The notes under the pieces were generated by a model. It was not told where the DNA came from, ran no database searches, and worked only from the letters and a program-made list of their open reading frames with translations. 64,000 bases of DNA from Haladaptatus sp. ZSTT2 (GTDB taxonomy: Archaea; Halobacteriota; Halobacteria; Halobacteriales; Halococcaceae), in NCBI RefSeq assembly GCF_037081775.1, contig NZ_JBAMHQ010000001.1, positions 1,240,001 through 1,304,000 of the forward strand, read 5' to 3'. Made by a program: the position numbers and the translations under genes. Within the stretch, counting starts at the first letter, position 1, and every line of letters begins with the position of its first letter. Below, in pieces: positions 33,463 through 42,828 of the stretch.

Positions 33463-34655
33463 TATCTCATCACCTCTGCCCCTTCTACAATGTAGCCCGA
33501 AATCTGCACCCCCGTGTGGAGGTGGGCTCCCGAACCCACGAGCGTGCCCGGTGCGACGCTGATTGCCCCCTCTGCTCTAACTCGGTCTGCGAACACCGCG
33601 CCGAGTTCTTGATTTTCGTACACCTGTGCGTTGATGCGCACGTCCGCCGGACCACCGGGCACGATGGTACTCGCGCCGAGGTGGACGTCCTGGCCGGTCA
33701 CACAATCGATGAGGACGCTGCCGGGGCCGACCCGGGTGTCCGCGTCGATGACCGACTGCTCGACGGTCGCGTTGGCACCAATCGTGACGTTACGCCCGAG
33801 GGCGACGTTCGGGCCGACGACCGACCCGGGGCCGACCACACAATCGGGACCGATGACGACGGGGCCGAGCAGCGTTGCGTCCTCGTGGACGAGCGCGCTG
33901 TCTGCAACCCACACCTCACCGTCTTCGCTTGGCTCCTCGACGCGCCCACGCGCGAGCAGTTCACGGTTCATGTGGAGGATGTCCCACGGGTAGGTTGCAT
34001 CCACCCACATGCCTTCGGTGCGCACGCCGCGAACCACGGTGCCCTCGTCGATGAGCCGCGAGATAGTCGCGGTGAGCGCGAGTTCGCCGTCTTCGCGGGG
34101 CGTCTGGTCGATGGCGTCGAAAATCGACGCATCGAAGGCGTACACCCCGGCGTTGATGAGCCGTGAGATGGCCACGTCCGGCTTCTCGACGAGCTGTTGG
34201 ATGCGTCCGCCATCTAAGACGACCGTCCCGTAGCGGTTCGGGTGGTCGCGTTCGAGGACGGCGAGCGCGGGCGTGCCGTACTGTTCGTAGGCATCTATCA
34301 CGTCTTTGATGATGCCCGCCTCAAGCGCGCGGTCGCCGTTTACGACGATCATCGACTCGGTGACGGCCTCCTGGACCTGTAACAGGGCGTGGCCGCTCCC
34401 GAGCTGTTTTTCCTGGATGTGGTACGTAAGTGGTACGTTCCGGTAGGAGTGGCCGAAATACTCCTGGACGCGGTCGCGCTTGTAGCCGACGACCACGTGA
34501 ATCTGTTCGATGCCTGCGTCGATGAGCGCATCAAAGACGTAGGCCATTACCGGACGGTTCGCCGCCGGAAGCATCGGCTTCGGACGGTTGCGCGTCAACG
34601 GATGTAAGCGAGTCCCCTCCCCTGCCGCCAGTACGACGGCTGTTCTAACACCCAT
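33462..34655 (-). CDS. GlmU-like bifunctional sugar-1-phosphate nucleotidylyltransferase/acyltransferase
   Basis: The 397-residue protein has an N-terminal nucleotidyltransferase domain (about 1-235) with VVLAAGEGTRLHPLTRNRPKPM, then a left-handed beta-helix of hexapeptide repeats (about 250-390). Archaeal members make UDP-GlcNAc or dTDP-glucose from the sugar-1-phosphate. With glmS next, UDP-GlcNAc supply is the likeliest role. The ATG at 34655 (MGVRTAVVLAAGEG) fits the family; a longer frame upstream reads into non-homologous sequence. Confidence 0.9.
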   Translation of the reverse strand: MGVRTAVVLAAGEGTRLHPLTRNRPKPMLPAANRPVMAYVFDALIDAGIEQIHVVVGYKRDRVQEYFGHSYRNVPLTYHIQEKQLGSGHALLQVQEAVTESMIVVNGDRALEAGIIKDVIDAYEQYGTPALAVLERDHPNRYGTVVLDGGRIQQLVEKPDVAISRLINAGVYAFDASIFDAIDQTPREDGELALTATISRLIDEGTVVRGVRTEGMWVDATYPWDILHMNRELLARGRVEEPSEDGEVWVADSALVHEDATLLGPVVIGPDCVVGPGSVVGPNVALGRNVTIGANATVEQSVIDADTRVGPGSVLIDCVTGQDVHLGASTIVPGGPADVRINAQVYENQELGAVFADRVRAEGAISVAPGTLVGSGAHLHTGVQISGYIVEGAEVMR

Positions 34656-34716
34656 GTACACTACATTGACATCAGGGAGTAAGAACGTTCTGTGTAAAGA
34701 CCTATAATGCGACAGG

Positions 34717-35532
34717 TCAGGCGAGTGTAAGCACTCCGCCAAGAATGGCGAGTGAGCCAAGCCCAACACAGATCGCCCAGAACGCAACCCGGTGGACGAC
34801 TCGCATGAGCGCGTCGATGGTCAGATAGCCCACGACGGCGGCGACACCGAGCGCGAACAGCGCCGGGCCGGGGTCGATGGCCGGAACGCCCTCGGTGAGC
34901 ACGGTGAGCGCACCCGCGGCGAACGCAGCCGGAATCGAGAGCAAAAACGAGAGACGAAGTGCAGACGGCCCGTCGTGGCCGCGAAGGAGCAGCGCGCTCG
35001 CGGTGGTTCCAGACCGCGACACACCCGGGAGGATGGCAAGGCCTTGGAGGCCGCCGACGAGCACGGCGTCGAACAGGGTTGGTTCCTCGCGAGTCCCGAG
35101 CGAAAGCCGGTCTGCGCTCCGGAGGACGATGCCGGTCACGACGAGCAAGACGCCGATGAGCGCGACGAACGCACTGCCCGTGAGCGCCGAGGCGAGGTCC
35201 ATGAGCGCAGTGTAGGCGACGAGGCCGACTACGCCCGAGGCGAGCGTGGCGAGGGCGAGAAACGAGAGGTCTGCCGTGTCGCTCTCGAAGGCCTCGCGCG
35301 GTCGCCACTGTGGGAGCGAGGCGAGCACCGAGACCACTTCGTCTCGGTAGTACGCGAGCGCGGAGACGGCCGTCCCGCCGTGGAGAAACAGCGAGAACTG
35401 GACGGCAACTTGCGGCGAGACGCCCTGAAACGCCGTGAGAAAGAGGGTGATGTTTCCCTCGCTGGAGATGGGGAGCCACTCGAAGATGCCCTGTAAGATG
35501 CCGACGACGAGGGCAAGCAGCCACGAATTCAT
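34717..35532 (-). CDS. uppP: UppP/BacA-like polyprenyl-diphosphate phosphatase
   Basis: The 271-residue membrane protein shows the BacA motifs QGIFEWLPISSEGN (about 14-27) and PGVSRSGTT. The catalytic-site Glu, Ser and Arg are present. Compared with the bacterial motif (SSTGH), the Thr is Glu25 and the His is Asn27. The family recycles polyprenyl diphosphate at the membrane; in archaea this would be dolichyl or undecaprenyl carriers of N-glycosylation. It lies upstream of glmU-like and glmS, same strand, 61 bp before the next gene. Confidence 0.88.
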   Translation of the reverse strand: MNSWLLALVVGILQGIFEWLPISSEGNITLFLTAFQGVSPQVAVQFSLFLHGGTAVSALAYYRDEVVSVLASLPQWRPREAFESDTADLSFLALATLASGVVGLVAYTALMDLASALTGSAFVALIGVLLVVTGIVLRSADRLSLGTREEPTLFDAVLVGGLQGLAILPGVSRSGTTASALLLRGHDGPSALRLSFLLSIPAAFAAGALTVLTEGVPAIDPGPALFALGVAAVVGYLTIDALMRVVHRVAFWAICVGLGSLAILGGVLTLA

Positions 35533-35687
35533 ATCCTGACAGATTCGCGGGAGTACAAAGGTAGTTCGGATTTCCTGAGCGGGAGGTTTTCAGCCCAGCC
35601 ACCGTATCTCCATAGAGAGGTGAACGGTGAGGGTGCTAGGTGAACGGATGGGATGGAGAATAGAGAGGTGAAAAACCAGACACAATC

Positions 35688-35987
35688 ATGCAATTCATCG
35701 CAACGCTCACACACAGCCCAGACCATTGCTGGGCGCGCGAAGACCGAGCCGACGACGCCCGCGAGTGGATTTCGACCATGCACACCCGTGCAGAGGAACA
35801 GGGAATCCACCTCCAGGGCGCGTACGTCGCAACCAACGAACACACGTTCTACTTCATTCTCGAATCTGACGACTTTGGGGCCGTCTCTTCGTTCCTTGGC
35901 CCACCACTGCTGACCGACCACACGGCTCACATCACGCCCGTTGGAAACCTAGAGGAAATCGCCCGCATCTTCATCGAGATGGAGTGA
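35688..35987 (+). CDS. Small DUF3303-like protein
   Basis: The 99-residue protein begins MQFIATLTHSPDHCWARED, includes TNEHTFYFILESDD and ends in an amphipathic helix. The strand-helix-strand pattern fits a dimeric alpha-beta (ferredoxin-like) fold like DUF3303. No neighbours suggest its function. Confidence 0.6.
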   Translation: MQFIATLTHSPDHCWAREDRADDAREWISTMHTRAEEQGIHLQGAYVATNEHTFYFILESDDFGAVSSFLGPPLLTDHTAHITPVGNLEEIARIFIEME

Positions 35988-36000
35988 CGGCGACACCACG

Positions 36001-36008
36001 TTTTATCT
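36001..36008 (+). promoter_or_regulatory. TATA box of the mscS-like gene
   Basis: TTTTATCT lies 30 nt before the ATG at 36031, the leaderless spacing. Confidence 0.55.
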
Positions 36009-36030
36009 CGCGTCTGCCCAACTGTCAGCT

Positions 36031-37137
36031 ATGACAACGGTGGCGGAAATCGAACTGTTACTGCGCGAGGCGCTGCTCGCGCTCCCGCCGTGGCAAGGGG
36101 TGTTGGTGACGATTACCGTCTCGCTCCTCGTCGCAAAAGGGATTGAACTACTCGGGAAGACGGTCATTCCGCATCTGACCGCGCGCATCGAGGGCGAAGT
36201 TGATGACGTGATTTTCAAGACCATCCAAGCGCCGCTCTACGTCTCGGTCGTCCTCATCGGGGCGTACATCGCAACCGTCCCGCTCGGCCTCGCGCCGACG
36301 GTGGATGCACCACTGCTCGCCGGGACGCTTTCGACGCTCACCGTCCTCTGGGCGTTCACGCTCACCCGCCTCGGGCGGAAGGTGTCGAAAGTGGTCACCA
36401 ACGAACGTGAGTTCGACCAAACGGTTGTCCCGATCTTCCAAAACGTCTGGACGGCGGTCATTCTCGGCGCAACCATCTTCCTCTTGCTTACACTCTGGCA
36501 GATCGACATCACGCCGTTTCTCGCGTCTGCGGGGATTATCGGTATCGTGGTTGGCCTTGCCGCCCGCGACACGATTGCAAACTTCTTCGGCGGCATCGCA
36601 CTCTACTTCGACGGCACCTACGCCGTGGGTGACTACATCGTCTTAGAGTCGGGCGAACGCGGTCGGGTCGAGGATATTTCGATTCGCAGCACCGTCATTC
36701 GCACGCGCGACGACATGCTCGTGACGGTGCCAAACGCCGTGCTCAACTCCGCGCGCATCGTGAACGAATCGACCCCCGAGCGCGAGCGCCGGATTCGTCT
36801 CCCCGTGGGCGTTGCCTACGGCACTGACATAGACCGCGTCGAGGAGGTGTTGCTCGCAGAGGCGGATGCTGAAAACCTCGTCCTCGAGCAGCCCCATCCA
36901 CGCGTGCGATTCCGGGGCTTTGGCGACTCAGCGCTCGACTTTGAACTGCTGTGTTGGATTGGCGACCCCGTCTTGCGCGGCCGAGCCACCCACGAGATGA
37001 ACAAGCGCATCTATCAGGCGTTCACCCGCGAGAGCATCAAAATCCCGTTCCCACAGCGCGTGGTCACGATGGCCGACGAGCCGCCAGCAGCGCCGGTTGC
37101 CACCCCCGACAGCGTCGTCGGTGACGGCGGCGAATGA
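36031..37137 (+). CDS. MscS-family mechanosensitive channel
   Basis: The 368-residue protein has four or so N-terminal transmembrane helices. The pore-lining helix and beta domain region (about 165-260) reads GIIGIVVGLAARDTIANFFGG, then YAVGDYI, VEDISIRSTVIRTRD and VTVPNAVL, the MscS signature. A C-terminal alpha-beta domain follows. It opens under membrane tension to release solutes on hypo-osmotic shock, relevant to a halophile. Confidence 0.94.
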   Translation: MTTVAEIELLLREALLALPPWQGVLVTITVSLLVAKGIELLGKTVIPHLTARIEGEVDDVIFKTIQAPLYVSVVLIGAYIATVPLGLAPTVDAPLLAGTLSTLTVLWAFTLTRLGRKVSKVVTNEREFDQTVVPIFQNVWTAVILGATIFLLLTLWQIDITPFLASAGIIGIVVGLAARDTIANFFGGIALYFDGTYAVGDYIVLESGERGRVEDISIRSTVIRTRDDMLVTVPNAVLNSARIVNESTPERERRIRLPVGVAYGTDIDRVEEVLLAEADAENLVLEQPHPRVRFRGFGDSALDFELLCWIGDPVLRGRATHEMNKRIYQAFTRESIKIPFPQRVVTMADEPPAAPVATPDSVVGDGGE

Positions 37138-37205
37138 CCCGCCTCGAATAATATATGTTTTTGGGATAGTCACAGTTCAAAGGACGACCCTATAGCGGTC
37201 TCCAT

Positions 37206-37475
37206 ATGACACTATTCGATAACGTCCGCAAGTTTCTTGCTGTGACGGGCAGAACAGTGGATATGGGGAAGTACGGGATAATCACCTGTCCAGTCTGTGG
37301 CCAACGCTACGTCCGGAGTGGGGTGGAGGCCACAGACCGAACGACGTTGAAAGAACTGGCTCGAACCCACCTCAAGACGCACCGACTCGACGAGAGCAAG
37401 CGCGGCATCTACGGCGTGTTGATGGTCGAACAGATGGAGCGAGTGGGAGCCATCGAGGACGAAATCGCCACCTAA
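37206..37475 (+). CDS. Small CxxC zinc-finger-like protein
   Basis: The 89-residue protein has CPVCGQRY (about 28-35) followed by a helix containing two His (ARTHLKTH), a possible C2H2-type zinc site. No family was recognised with certainty. It lies 68 bp after mscS in the same direction, with its own upstream AT-rich element. Confidence 0.65.
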   Translation: MTLFDNVRKFLAVTGRTVDMGKYGIITCPVCGQRYVRSGVEATDRTTLKELARTHLKTHRLDESKRGIYGVLMVEQMERVGAIEDEIAT

Positions 37476-37690
37476 CCGTGCACCGATACTGCCACGACGT
37501 GCCACCAATCGGATGAGACCGCTGTTTTTCGTCCCGAGAGACGCGAGCGGACGCGACGGGATAGTTCAGAAAAATAACCCGAAATCGCCCGTCTGCGGGC
37601 GCTGAAACACCAGAAACGCAGATGAACAGTCAGCCCAGTTGATGTTAGCTAACCTATAGTTAGGTGCGAGATTCGTCTTTTGTCAAACAC

Positions 37691-39451
37691 ATGTCCCGAC
37701 CCGCCAGACGGACGTTCCTGAAAGGTATCGGCATCACCGCCGCAACTGGCCTGCTTGGTACGAACGCGCTCGCAGTCGCTCCGGCCGGTGAGGAGCCTGA
37801 CTGGCCCGTGAGCCGCGGCACAGTCGGGCGGACGGGATACACTACAGGACAGGGGCCACGCCCCTATGCAGCCCCCGGCTGGACACCCGGTGACGACCTC
37901 TCTGGAGACCCGACCGACGTGACGGTGGTCTCCGGAACTGCCTACATCGGCACGATCGCGTCCTACGACATCGACGAGAGTCGCGGCGAAGTTGCGGCGT
38001 ACAATGCCACCAGTAGCGGCGTCCGGTGGATTCGCTCTGACGACACGATTGGCGCGGTGATGGCGGCCCCGACCGTCGCTGACGGCCGCGTGTTCGTCGC
38101 CGCAAAACCCGCAGTCGTCTACACGGGCGGCGACCGACAGGACGAAACCCCGCCGAACGGCGGCGTCATGGCGCTCTCCGCAGAGACCGGCGAGACGCTG
38201 TGGACGAGCATGGAACCGAGAGAACCCGATGACGCGGTACTCGTCCGCGACGGGACGGCCTACGCCGTCTCAGGGGCGACAATCTACGCCCTCGACGCAG
38301 CGACGGGCGACGTGCAGTGGACGGCGGAGATAGCCACCGACAACAGCATTCGCGCCCAAGCGGCGGGTGGGGACGCACTCTACGTCGCCACGCCACAGAC
38401 GATTGGCGCAGTTGGCTTTGACGGCACCGTCCAGTGGGAAGCACCGCTGCCAGACGGCGCGGACGCCGCGTCCCTCGCGGCCACCGACGACCAGCTCTAT
38501 CTGACGATGAGCGACGGCGCGGCACCGACTTCGGACACGGTATGGGCGCTCTCGACTGGAGATGGCTCGGTCGTCTGGGAGACGCAGGTGTTTGCGAACT
38601 TCGCAGACAGCGTCCCGAATCGGCTGAGCGCGCCCGCCGTGGCAGACGGGACGGTGTACGTCGCAAGCGACGACAGCACCGAACGCGCCGCAAACGGGCC
38701 GGCCGCACCGGAAGACAACGAACGCGTTGGCGCGCTCCACGCGCTCTCCGCCGAGACGGGTGAAGAACAGTGGCAGTTCACGACGGCAGCCGAGTTGCGA
38801 AGCATTCCGTCGGTCAGTGCCGGAACGGTATATGTCGGCGGAACCTACCCGACTGAAGCCTCCGTCATAGACGAAAAAGAGCTGGGCTACTTCGAGCACG
38901 GTTCGACGTACGTCGGGTCGAGTTACGCCCGCCCGGTGGTGTTCGCCATCTCCACTGACGGCGCAGAACAGTGGAGCTACGGCGTAGACGAGAACGCAGA
39001 CGACAGTTACGTCAGAACGGCCGTCCCGGCGAACGACCACCTCTATGTGCAGGTGACTGGCCCAGGAGTGCCACCGAACGGCGAGGTTGGAAGCATCCAC
39101 GCGCTCGCCGCAAGCGAGAGCGCCCCCGGCCCGGAACACACGCTTGTCGATGACACGCCGTATCAGGAAACCGCACCCGTCGAGGCGGTCATCACGACCG
39201 ACCCGGAAAACGCGGAGAATCTTGACTTTGACTCGGGCGCGGTGGTGACCCTCTCAGGGAATGAATCGAGTTCGCCAAACGGCGAGATTGTCTCCTACGA
39301 GTGGGACATCGACGGAGACGGCGAGTACGAACGAACGGGTGAAACCACCGAGGTCGAACTCGACTACTGCGGTATCCTTGAGATGACCCTGCGGGTCACC
39401 GACGAAACCGGTGCGACCCAGACGAGTTCCATCGAACTCTCGACCGTATAA
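37691..39451 (+). CDS. Tat-exported PQQ-like beta-propeller protein with C-terminal PKD domain
   Basis: The 586-residue protein has a twin-arginine signal (RPARRTFLKGIGITAATGLL), an acidic body of repeated PQQ-enzyme-like blades (e.g. GGVMALSAETGETLWT, IYALDAATGDVQWT, LHALSAETGEEQWQF), and a C-terminal PKD domain (about 500-586) with SYEWDIDGDGEYERTGE. No cofactor-binding residues of PQQ dehydrogenases were noticed, so a binding or adhesion role is as likely as an enzyme. ATG 37691 is chosen over an in-frame GTG at 37664 because it begins directly at the signal peptide. Confidence 0.85.
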   Translation: MSRPARRTFLKGIGITAATGLLGTNALAVAPAGEEPDWPVSRGTVGRTGYTTGQGPRPYAAPGWTPGDDLSGDPTDVTVVSGTAYIGTIASYDIDESRGEVAAYNATSSGVRWIRSDDTIGAVMAAPTVADGRVFVAAKPAVVYTGGDRQDETPPNGGVMALSAETGETLWTSMEPREPDDAVLVRDGTAYAVSGATIYALDAATGDVQWTAEIATDNSIRAQAAGGDALYVATPQTIGAVGFDGTVQWEAPLPDGADAASLAATDDQLYLTMSDGAAPTSDTVWALSTGDGSVVWETQVFANFADSVPNRLSAPAVADGTVYVASDDSTERAANGPAAPEDNERVGALHALSAETGEEQWQFTTAAELRSIPSVSAGTVYVGGTYPTEASVIDEKELGYFEHGSTYVGSSYARPVVFAISTDGAEQWSYGVDENADDSYVRTAVPANDHLYVQVTGPGVPPNGEVGSIHALAASESAPGPEHTLVDDTPYQETAPVEAVITTDPENAENLDFDSGAVVTLSGNESSSPNGEIVSYEWDIDGDGEYERTGETTEVELDYCGILEMTLRVTDETGATQTSSIELSTV

Positions 39452-39458
39452 CCTGCAC

Positions 39459-39968
39459 TCACTTTTTGCTCGTTGCCGCGAGCCAGTCGCCGTCCGTGCC
39501 AATCGGTTCGTGAAGCCCCTGTCTGAACGCCCTCACTGTCCGGAGCGCAACCCAGCAGAGCGCAAGAACGACCGCCCCGATGAACACCAAATACACTGTG
39601 TTGCCGGTGTCGAGACTCCACTGGGTGATTGCAACGAGCAGTGAGCCGACGACGAGGAGCGTTGCGAGCGCCACGAGGACGTGGAGGAGATGACGTGCGA
39701 GGCGCAACCCTCGACGGCCTTGGTGTAAGTACGCGAAGCCGTGGAGTCTGACCGCAGCGATGTCGGAGGCGACTTGCGCACCGACGATGACCGCGGCGAA
39801 ATGGAGCGCGTTTGCTGCAGTCCCGGTGAGCAGCGACGCTGCGCCTGCGGCTCCTGCGAGCAGTTCGACGCTGTAGACGAGAACGGACGCAGTCGGAAGG
39901 GTGAACAACAGAAATGCGCCAAACCAGACGGCTGCGGTGGTGAGAAGCGGACGGTTAGAGGACGCCAT
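39459..39968 (-). CDS. Four-helix membrane protein
   Basis: The 169-residue protein begins MASSNRPLLTTAAVWFGAFL and has four hydrophobic helices (about 9-29, 42-62, 90-110, 122-142) with a short polar tail. The reading frame continues upstream but without membrane character, and a TTAAGATAT element sits near the expected promoter distance of ATG 39968. No family recognised. Confidence 0.65.
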   Translation of the reverse strand: MASSNRPLLTTAAVWFGAFLLFTLPTASVLVYSVELLAGAAGAASLLTGTAANALHFAAVIVGAQVASDIAAVRLHGFAYLHQGRRGLRLARHLLHVLVALATLLVVGSLLVAITQWSLDTGNTVYLVFIGAVVLALCWVALRTVRAFRQGLHEPIGTDGDWLAATSKK

Positions 39969-40074
39969 ACACGCCGGTTCGTGAGCGGCACCCAAATATC
40001 TTAACCAACTAACACGTTCGCGCAAGCTACAGTAAAACCAAGACTGTTAATCCGAGCGGGACACAGATTCGATA

Positions 40075-41358
40075 ATGACGATTCTCGACGATGCGCGAGC
40101 GGTCGGAGAGAACGGCCCCGTCTGCGATTCCTGTCTGGGCCGGGTGTTCGCCGAGCGGAGCTTCGGCCTCACCAACGAACAGCGCGGGAACGCGCTGCGG
40201 ACCGCCGTGGCATTGGCAGACGACGAACCCTACGAACCCACCGACGTTTCGGAGTGCTGGGTCTGTGAAGGCCTCTGTGCGACGTTCGACGAGTGGGCAG
40301 CGCGCGCCGCCGAATCGGTCGAGGGCCTCGAATTCGACACGTATCAGGTCGGCACGCGCACGCCACCGCTCATCGAGGAGAACGAACTGCTCTTGCGCGA
40401 GAGCGCGGGCCTCCCCGAGGACGCAGGCGAGCAGTTCAAATCCGAGTTCAACCGCGAGGTGGGCAAGCGCATCGGGCGGCTCACCGAGACGGAGGTTGAC
40501 TTCGGCCGCCCGCACGTGATGTTCACGCTCGATTTAGAGGGCGATACAGTCGAGATGCGCAACCACTCGACGTTCGTCTACGGCCGATATCGCAAACTCG
40601 AACGCGACATCCCCCAGACGAAGTGGCCGTGTTCTGAGTGCAACGAGACGGGGACGATTCGCGGCAAGCCATGTCACGTCTGTGCCGGAAGCGGGTATCG
40701 CTACCCCGAAAGCGTCGAACAGCTCGCGGCACCGCCGCTGCTCGAAGCGATGGATGGCGAGGCAACCACGTTTCACGGCGCGGGCCGCGAGGACGTAGAC
40801 GCGCTCATGCTCGGGACCGGCCGCCCGTTCGTGATGGAGATTTCGAATCCGAAGATTCGCCACGTCGATTTGGCCGCGCTTGAGGACGCGGTCAACGAAC
40901 AGGCAGATGGGAAAATCGAGGTCGAAGGTTTGCGCGCGTGCACCTACGAGATGGTCGAGCGCGTCAAGGAACACGACGCGTCGAAGACCTACCGCATGGA
41001 CGTGAAGTTCGCGCATCCGGTGACCGTTGAAGACTTACAGGCGGCAATCGGGGAACTCGACGGCGCGACCGTAGAGCAGTACACGCCCCAGCGCGTCGAC
41101 CACCGCCGGGCGAACCTGACCCGCGTGCGCGAGGTGTACGACATCGAAGGCGAACTGGTGGACGAATACCACGCAGACCTCACCATCCACGGCGCGGGTG
41201 GGCTCTACATCAAAGAACTCGTGAGCGGGGACGACGGCCGCACCGAACCGAGCTTGGCCGGCATCCTCGGGGTGAACGCCGTCGTGACCGCCCTCGACGT
41301 GCTCGCGGTCGAAGGCGAAGACGAACCGTTCGAAGCCGAGGAGTTCTTCCTCGACTAG
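40075..41358 (+). CDS. pus10: tRNA pseudouridine(54/55) synthase Pus10
   Basis: The 427-residue protein has a THUMP-like N-terminal region with zinc ligands (CDSCLGRVF near 17-25; CWVCEGLC near 61-68), a central Cys-rich insert (CSECNETGTIRGKPCHVC, about 182-199) and the synthase domain with catalytic Asp in GAGREDVDALMLGTGRPFV. It converts U54 and U55 of tRNA to pseudouridine in archaea, taking the role TruB plays in bacteria. TATA-like TTAATCC lies about 29 nt upstream. Confidence 0.95.
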   Translation: MTILDDARAVGENGPVCDSCLGRVFAERSFGLTNEQRGNALRTAVALADDEPYEPTDVSECWVCEGLCATFDEWAARAAESVEGLEFDTYQVGTRTPPLIEENELLLRESAGLPEDAGEQFKSEFNREVGKRIGRLTETEVDFGRPHVMFTLDLEGDTVEMRNHSTFVYGRYRKLERDIPQTKWPCSECNETGTIRGKPCHVCAGSGYRYPESVEQLAAPPLLEAMDGEATTFHGAGREDVDALMLGTGRPFVMEISNPKIRHVDLAALEDAVNEQADGKIEVEGLRACTYEMVERVKEHDASKTYRMDVKFAHPVTVEDLQAAIGELDGATVEQYTPQRVDHRRANLTRVREVYDIEGELVDEYHADLTIHGAGGLYIKELVSGDDGRTEPSLAGILGVNAVVTALDVLAVEGEDEPFEAEEFFLD

Positions 41359-41370
41359 CGGGCAGAAACG

Positions 41371-41378
41371 TTTTTTAG
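41371..41378 (+). promoter_or_regulatory. TATA/T-rich promoter element of rnhB
   Basis: TTTTTTAG is 29 nt before the ATG at 41400 and 12 nt after the pus10 stop. The T-run could also terminate the pus10 transcript. Confidence 0.45.
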
Positions 41379-41399
41379 TTGCTCTGCAACGTTCGGGTG

Positions 41400-42047
41400 A
41401 TGACTGGGCACTTTGGTGCTGACGAGGCCGGGCGCGGGCCCGTCCTCGGGTCGATGTTCGCCGCCGCCGTGAGCGTGCCCGACGAGGACGTACTCCCGGA
41501 CGGCATCACCGACTCGAAGTTTCTCACGCCCGCCCGCCGCGAAGAACTCGCAGACGCCCTCCGCGCCTCGCCGAACGTCGCCATCGGCATCGCGGAGGTG
41601 ACGGTTTCGCAGATTGACGACCCCGAAACGGACCTGAACACGCTCACCGTCCGCGCGCAGGCAGACGCTCTCCGCCAGATTCTCGCAGACGACATGGAAG
41701 GCATCGTAGACGCCTGTGACACCGACGAAGCGCGCTTCGCCCGTCGCGTAGCCGGCAAACTCGATAAGAACGTCACCCTCCGCGCGGAACACGGCGCAGA
41801 CGAAAATTACCGCATCGTGGGCGCGGCGAGCATCATCGCCAAAGTCGCCCGCGACGCCCACGTCGCGGAGTTAGTCACGGAGTACGGCGACGTCGGCAGC
41901 GGCTATCCGAGCGACCCGACGACGAAGACGTTTCTCACGGAGTTCGTCGAACAACACGGCGAACTGCCCGGCTGTGCGCGCGCGTCGTGGCAGACGAGCA
42001 AAGATGCCCTCGCTGCCCGCGAACAAGCGGGCCTGAGCGAGTTTTAG
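41400..42047 (+). CDS. rnhB: Ribonuclease HII
   Basis: The 215-residue enzyme starts MTGHFGADEAGRGPVLGSM with the DEAGRG active-site motif (D8, E9). Later comes the GAASIIAKVARDAHV segment and the Asp in GSGYPSDP. It removes ribonucleotides and RNA primers from DNA. The ATG at 41400 is preferred to a TTG at 41379 as it yields the conserved N-terminus and fits the promoter. Confidence 0.95.
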   Translation: MTGHFGADEAGRGPVLGSMFAAAVSVPDEDVLPDGITDSKFLTPARREELADALRASPNVAIGIAEVTVSQIDDPETDLNTLTVRAQADALRQILADDMEGIVDACDTDEARFARRVAGKLDKNVTLRAEHGADENYRIVGAASIIAKVARDAHVAELVTEYGDVGSGYPSDPTTKTFLTEFVEQHGELPGCARASWQTSKDALAAREQAGLSEF

Positions 42048-42093
42048 AGCGAAAACAGCAGATATAGCGGGCGGGCGGACAAAGCAGTCGACA

Positions 42094-42417
42094 ATGTCGT
42101 GGAATCTACTGTTCGTCGCGGGGCTGTTCGAGATTGCGTGGGCAATTGGCCTTGGCTACTCTGAGGGCCTCACGAAACCCATTCCGACCGCCGGAACCGT
42201 CGTCGCGCTCGTCATCAGCATGGTGCTGCTCGCGAAAGCCGTCGAGACCCTCCCCGTCGGGACGGCCTACGCCGTGTGGACGGGCATCGGTGCGGTTGGA
42301 ACCGCGATTCTCGGGATGTACCTGTTCGACGAACCAGCCACGCTCTCGCGGCTCGGCTTCATCGGCCTCATCGTCGTCGGGGTGATTGGGTTAAATCTCG
42401 TCTCGGGTGGCCACTGA
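42094..42417 (+). CDS. SMR-family efflux protein (SugE/Gdx-like)
   Basis: The 107-residue protein has four transmembrane helices and the essential Glu13 in AGLFEIAWAIGL. The segments VGTAYAVWTGIGAVGTAILG and LIVVGVIGLNL are standard for small multidrug resistance proteins. The sequence SEGLTKPIPT resembles the SugE/Gdx branch, which exports guanidinium. It stands as a single gene; homodimer action is expected. Confidence 0.92.
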   Translation: MSWNLLFVAGLFEIAWAIGLGYSEGLTKPIPTAGTVVALVISMVLLAKAVETLPVGTAYAVWTGIGAVGTAILGMYLFDEPATLSRLGFIGLIVVGVIGLNLVSGGH

Positions 42418-42453
42418 ACGCGGAATTAAGTGATGATGTGCTGAACGGTTCGT

Positions 42454-42816
42454 ATGGAACGGGCTGTTCGCTACGCGCTATCTGTCGCTGTCGCCATTGG
42501 CGTCACGGGGTTCGTCTATCTGTTTGCGCCGCCGCCTGAGACCTCGTGGTTGGTCTTGCTCGGCGTCGCCCAAGTGTACGGCGTCGGAACGGCGCTCTGG
42601 ATTCGCTATGCAGAGCTGCTGCGAAGCACTGAAGGGCCGAGCTGGGTCAGCGGTGCGTTCGCCGGGGTGACGACGTTCGGGAGTATTGCATTGCTGAACG
42701 GGAGTGCGACCGAGATGACTATCGGGATTGCTGCACTCGGATTCGGATTAGCGTCGTTCGGGTTCGCTGCGGGCGTGGGCTTCGAACACGGGCGAGAGGC
42801 GAGTGCAGAAAATTAA
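42454..42816 (+). CDS. Small membrane protein
   Basis: The 120-residue protein has four short hydrophobic helices (e.g. YALSVAVAIGVTGFVYLF) and a polar C-terminus (HGREASAEN). No family recognised. It follows the SMR gene by 36 bp and is convergent with secD. Confidence 0.65.
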   Translation: MERAVRYALSVAVAIGVTGFVYLFAPPPETSWLVLLGVAQVYGVGTALWIRYAELLRSTEGPSWVSGAFAGVTTFGSIALLNGSATEMTIGIAALGFGLASFGFAAGVGFEHGREASAEN

Positions 42817-42828
42817 AAACGAGCCGCG

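Noticed and set aside
34661-35602. 313-codon open frame on the - strand
   Set aside because: It overlaps uppP in another frame and is Arg/Pro-rich with no domain; uppP has clear motifs.
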